This document shows positions 30,450 to 33,251 of a stretch of 33,251 nucleotides of DNA, one piece after another. The number at the start of each line of letters is the position of its first letter. The first letter of the stretch is position 1. The position numbers were made by a program, and so were the translations under genes. Origin of the DNA: a bacterium (GTDB lineage: Bacteria > Patescibacteriota > Minisyncoccia > JAUYLV01); NCBI GenBank assembly GCA_030699565.1, contig JAUYLV010000042.1, positions 1 through 33,251 on the forward strand. The letters run 5' to 3'. The notes under the pieces are model-generated. The model was not told the origin of the DNA. It saw only the letters and a list, made by a program, of their open reading frames with translations, and did not search any database.

Positions 30450-30551
30450 GTCATCCTGATTCAATATGTTTGAACATAAAGGAAGGATCTCATATGTCGT
30501 ATCAGGAAGCAGATTCTTCTTCCATGTTTTTAATCAAGGTATCAGAATGAC
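30450..30551. repeat. Palindromic GTCATCCTGA repeat R5
   Basis: Ends GTCATCCTGAT and ATCAGAATGAC are inverted copies with one mismatch. Internal AGGATCT and AGATTCTT form a second imperfect pair. This is a different family from R1-R4. It ends 20 nt before the synthetase-like gene. Confidence 0.7.
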
Positions 30552-30571
30552 GCAGGGGTGGAGTTAGAACG

Positions 30572-31531
30572 ATGCAAGAGACGACGTTTCATTACTCAAA
30601 GTACTTACTTTCTATGCTCAACAATTATATTGCCACTAAAGACATAAAAGCGTATAGCGACGCGGTAAATGCATTGAGGCGCTTCTTTCTAGCCAAAGGA
30701 TTCTGCGAAGTCCACACGCAGGATCGCCTAAGCATTCTTGCCGCCTGCGAAGATCCCACAACGATCGCAACATACCGTTATTCGGGAAGTACGTGGCCCC
30801 TGCCCCAGACGGGGCAGATGTGGCTTGAATATGAGTTATTGAAAAACCCGGGTCTGCCCGGCGTTTTTTGTGTAAGCACGTCTTTTCGCCAGGAACCCAA
30901 TCCCATTCCCGGCAGGCATGAGCAAATATTCCCCATGTTCGAATTCGAAGCGCCCGGAACGATCGATGATCTGAAGGTGCTGGAGGCGGAACTGTGCGAA
31001 CACCTGGAGTTTGGCCTGCCGGATCGATTTGAAGCCAAGACATATGAAGACGCCGCGCTTCATTATGCCGCAGCAGAGCTTAACGCGGAGCATGAGATGC
31101 GCATGTGGAAGGATTTTGGCGATGTGATGTTCCTGGAGCGCTTTCCCATTCGCACGTCGCCGTTTTGGAACATGAGGCGTGATGGTTCGTATGCACGCAA
31201 AATAGACGTCGTTCTATGCGGCATGGAAACGATCGGCAGCGCCGAACGAAGTTGTGATCGTGACGAAATGCGCCGGCAATTCCACACGATCAGCGGCGGC
31301 CAATATGCCGAAAAACTTTACCGCGCGTTCGGTAAAGACCGCGTGGAAGCGGAACTGGAAGGTTTTTTATCGCTTAAGTTCTTTGAGCGGTTCGGGGGCG
31401 GCATCGGCATGACGCGCCTGATGCGCGCACTGCAGCTTAAAGTTCCGGCATCGGTTTCTGCGGTTTCTTCTATGGGTATGGCTGCGGCGAAAGTCTTACC
31501 TTGGCGAGAGGGGGAAAACGGGGCAAAATAG
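30572..31531 (+). CDS. Class II aminoacyl-tRNA-synthetase-like protein without anticodon domain
   Basis: 319 residues. It has the class II catalytic core: motif 2 at residues 101-126 (SFRQEPNPIPGRHEQIF then MFEFE), the amino-acid site METIGSAERS, and motif 3 GGGIGMTRLMRAL (275-287). The N-terminal OB-fold anticodon-binding domain of Asp/Asn/LysRS is missing; only ~30 residues precede the core. Size and layout resemble the archaeal AsnRS paralogue that makes asparagine, so a free-standing asparagine synthetase or another amino-acid-activating enzyme is likely. It is not the unrelated-length E. coli AsnA. A weak GGAG lies upstream. Confidence 0.8.
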   Translation: MQETTFHYSKYLLSMLNNYIATKDIKAYSDAVNALRRFFLAKGFCEVHTQDRLSILAACEDPTTIATYRYSGSTWPLPQTGQMWLEYELLKNPGLPGVFCVSTSFRQEPNPIPGRHEQIFPMFEFEAPGTIDDLKVLEAELCEHLEFGLPDRFEAKTYEDAALHYAAAELNAEHEMRMWKDFGDVMFLERFPIRTSPFWNMRRDGSYARKIDVVLCGMETIGSAERSCDRDEMRRQFHTISGGQYAEKLYRAFGKDRVEAELEGFLSLKFFERFGGGIGMTRLMRALQLKVPASVSAVSSMGMAAAKVLPWREGENGAK

Positions 31532-31585
31532 GTCCTATAGGCCTTATAAGACGTATAGGACTTATAGGTCCTATCGGTTTTATAA
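31532..31585 (+). repeat. Six tandem 9-nt units with TATA at fixed phase
   Basis: Consecutive units GTCCTATAG, GCCTTATAA, GACGTATAG, GACTTATAG, GTCCTATCG and GTTTTATAA follow each other exactly. Each carries TAT(A/C) at positions 5-8. The tract lies right after the synthetase-like stop, and its last unit provides TATAAA 9 nt before the next ATG. Confidence 0.75.
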
Positions 31586-31595
31586 AAACACCGTA

Positions 31596-33251
31596 ATGAG
31601 AATTTCAAAAAAACTGGGAGAAGCCGTGCGAGTAGCGCTCGTATTCATCCTCATTTCAAGCTGGGTGTTTTCGGCGTGGCCGCAGGTTTTCCGTATGCCG
31701 CCGAAAGTCGAGAAGGCCGAGGCCGGAGGGTGGTATGACGCGGCCTGGCAATATCGGCAGAAGATCACGATAGACACGTCGAAGGTTGCGGGGGCGGCGA
31801 CTTCTTTCCCCGTGCTGGTCAACCGAACGGATACGGCTTTGAAGTCCACCGACTGGGGCGGGCATATGGGAACCGCTACTGGGGCGGAGATTCTATTCAC
31901 CGCCGGAGACGGCACGACGAAGCTTGACCATGAAACCGAAAAGTTTGCGTCCACCACCGGGGAGCTTGTGGCGTGGGTGCGCATGCCGTTTTTGTCCTCC
32001 ACGTCCACGAATGAGCTCTATATGTATTACGGCAATGCGTCGCAGGCGGATCAGCAAAACAAGACCGCCGTGTGGGATGAGTTTTACAAGGGCGTGTGGC
32101 ACCTGACGACGACATCGGGGCCGACGACGATCACGTATGACTCAACGGTGAACTTGAATACGGGGACGAAACTTACCGCAACAGAACCCGTCGATGCAAC
32201 CTGACAGATTGATGGCGCGCAGGATTTTGACGGGAGTAATGACTATGTAGGTATTGCAAACGAAAGTAATTTCGACTTTGAGTGGTCGAACCCCTTTAGC
32301 GTATCTGCGTGGATTAGACCGGATTCGACGGCATTAGCATCGCAAACCATCGCAGCAAAAATGGAGTCTCCACCAAATAGAGGCTGGACACTTGATCTTT
32401 TTGATCCATCTTCTGGCAGCGATGCCGTGACGTTTCAGTTAGTTAATGTTGAGAGCGGAAGCCCTATCCAGATAGACGTGCGTTCGCCCTCTGGCGTAAT
32501 CGAGGCGGGTGGGCTCTACCACGTTGTGGCGACCTACAATGGCAATGGCTTGGCAAGCGGCGTTGCCATTCACATTAATGGTGTATCGCAGGCGCTAACG
32601 GTCGTCCATGACAACTTATCAGGCAACACGACCTTGAATGATTTTGAGCCACGAATCGGTAAGCGGACGGATAATAGTTGGCCGTTTGATGGCCTCATTG
32701 ATGAAGTTCGCGTCTCCAATGTGTCCCGATCCCCCTCGTGGATTCAAACCGAATACAACAACCAGGCGTCGCCTTCGACATTCATGTCGTTCGGCATCGA
32801 GGAAGATCAGGATCGCGGAGTGACGCCGACGGGTAGGAGCGACACGATGTCCGATTCGCGGACATCGGAGCCTTCAAATCACACACTTTCGTTTTCGGTC
32901 AATAGCGCCGTTGAGGCATCTCAAAGTTTGGAGTTCACATGGCCGGAAGGTTTTTCGTTCACGGGCGGAGACAGTTGGTATAGCAACGATTGGGGGTTTC
33001 GCAAGGAGATCGAGATAGACAAGAACAAGGTTGCGGGGGCGGCGACGAGTTTTCCGGTGCTTATCAATTCCACGTTATGGGAGTGGAAACACACGTCATC
33101 AGGCGGGCACGTCGGGAATACATCGGGCTGGGATTTTCTGTTTACGGGTTCGGATGGGACGACGAAGCTCGACCACGAGATTGAGAAATATGCTTCGTCC
33201 ACCGGAGAGCTCATCGCCTGGGTGGACGTGCCATTTTTGTCCTCGACTTCG
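31596..33251 (+). pseudogene. DUF2341-LamG-DUF2341 surface protein with in-frame TGA (runs off window)
   Basis: A signal/anchor (about residues 10-28) is followed by a DUF2341 domain (from WYDAAWQYRQKITIDTSKV), a linker, a LamG/concanavalin-like domain (DGAQDFDGSNDYVGI to PFDGLIDEVRVSN), and a second DUF2341 (WGFRKEIEIDKNKVAGAATS) running off the end. The frame is open except for one TGA at 32202-32204, after EPVDAT. The residue expected there is Gly (GGA to TGA is one change). This architecture is typical of large secreted proteins of Parcubacteria. Causes could be a mutation, a base error or readthrough. Without the rest of the gene its length is unknown. Confidence 0.85.

Noticed and set aside
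31596-33251. Genetic code 25 (TGA = Gly) to explain the in-frame TGA
   Set aside because: Several genes end at TGA with terminators directly behind or overlapping the codon, and the barrel protein's TGA follows the diagnostic terminal Phe.

Overview
The window looks like accessory-rich chromosome of a small-genome bacterium, most likely of the Patescibacteria/CPR radiation (Parcubacteria-like). I infer this from a DUF2341/LamG surface protein, an ArsR-like winged-helix regulator and a TrmB-type regulator of kinds common in that group, a DUF360-type holin-like protein, very short intergenic gaps, and many single genes whose -10 box sits 5-10 nt before the ATG, as in leaderless mRNAs. No rRNA, tRNA, CRISPR array or transposase gene was found. 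A c-type cytochrome and an outer-membrane-barrel-like protein are unexpected in CPR, so the assignment is an inference. TGA is used as a normal stop: several TGA codons are followed or overlapped by terminators.

Layout. 1-340: debris of a DUF2726 gene with a frameshift. 370-4709: a compact copper operon (CsoR, small two-helix membrane protein, CopA ATPase, HMA-DsbD/TauE-like protein, cupredoxin-like protein). Its promoter has the CsoR operator inside the 17-nt spacer. 4710-9740: a possible small RNA, a palindromic repeat, several short single genes (HAD phosphatase, Rieske ferredoxin, LOG protein, cold-shock protein) and small membrane proteins. 9864-12907: an FAD oxidoreductase and VOC/PhnB-like proteins around a decayed DUF1428 gene. 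13166-18894: a lineage-specific block with a PIF1-like helicase, a DUF559-type nuclease and an ArsR-like regulator, marked by three related palindromes, then unknown proteins and an HD-like protein. 18937-25071: TrmB regulator, YceI plus barrel protein, cation efflux protein plus cytochrome c, and PP2C phosphatase plus DUF3562-like protein. Each is a short operon with strong Shine-Dalgarno sites and clear terminators. 25341-31531: metabolic genes (malic enzyme, OPRT-OMPDC fusion, class II synthetase paralogue) separated by small proteins and a family of composite palindromic repeats. 31596-end: the surface protein, interrupted by an in-frame TGA.

How the parts work together. The copper genes form one metal-sensing, export and periplasmic-handling unit. 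The helicase, nuclease and regulator look like a self-regulated nucleic-acid-processing cassette and are the best candidate for an undescribed system. The YceI, barrel, metal-efflux and cytochrome genes look like an envelope/redox set of foreign origin. At least four genes can be restored by a single-base change and one by a single codon change, so read-level checking should come before any claim of gene decay.
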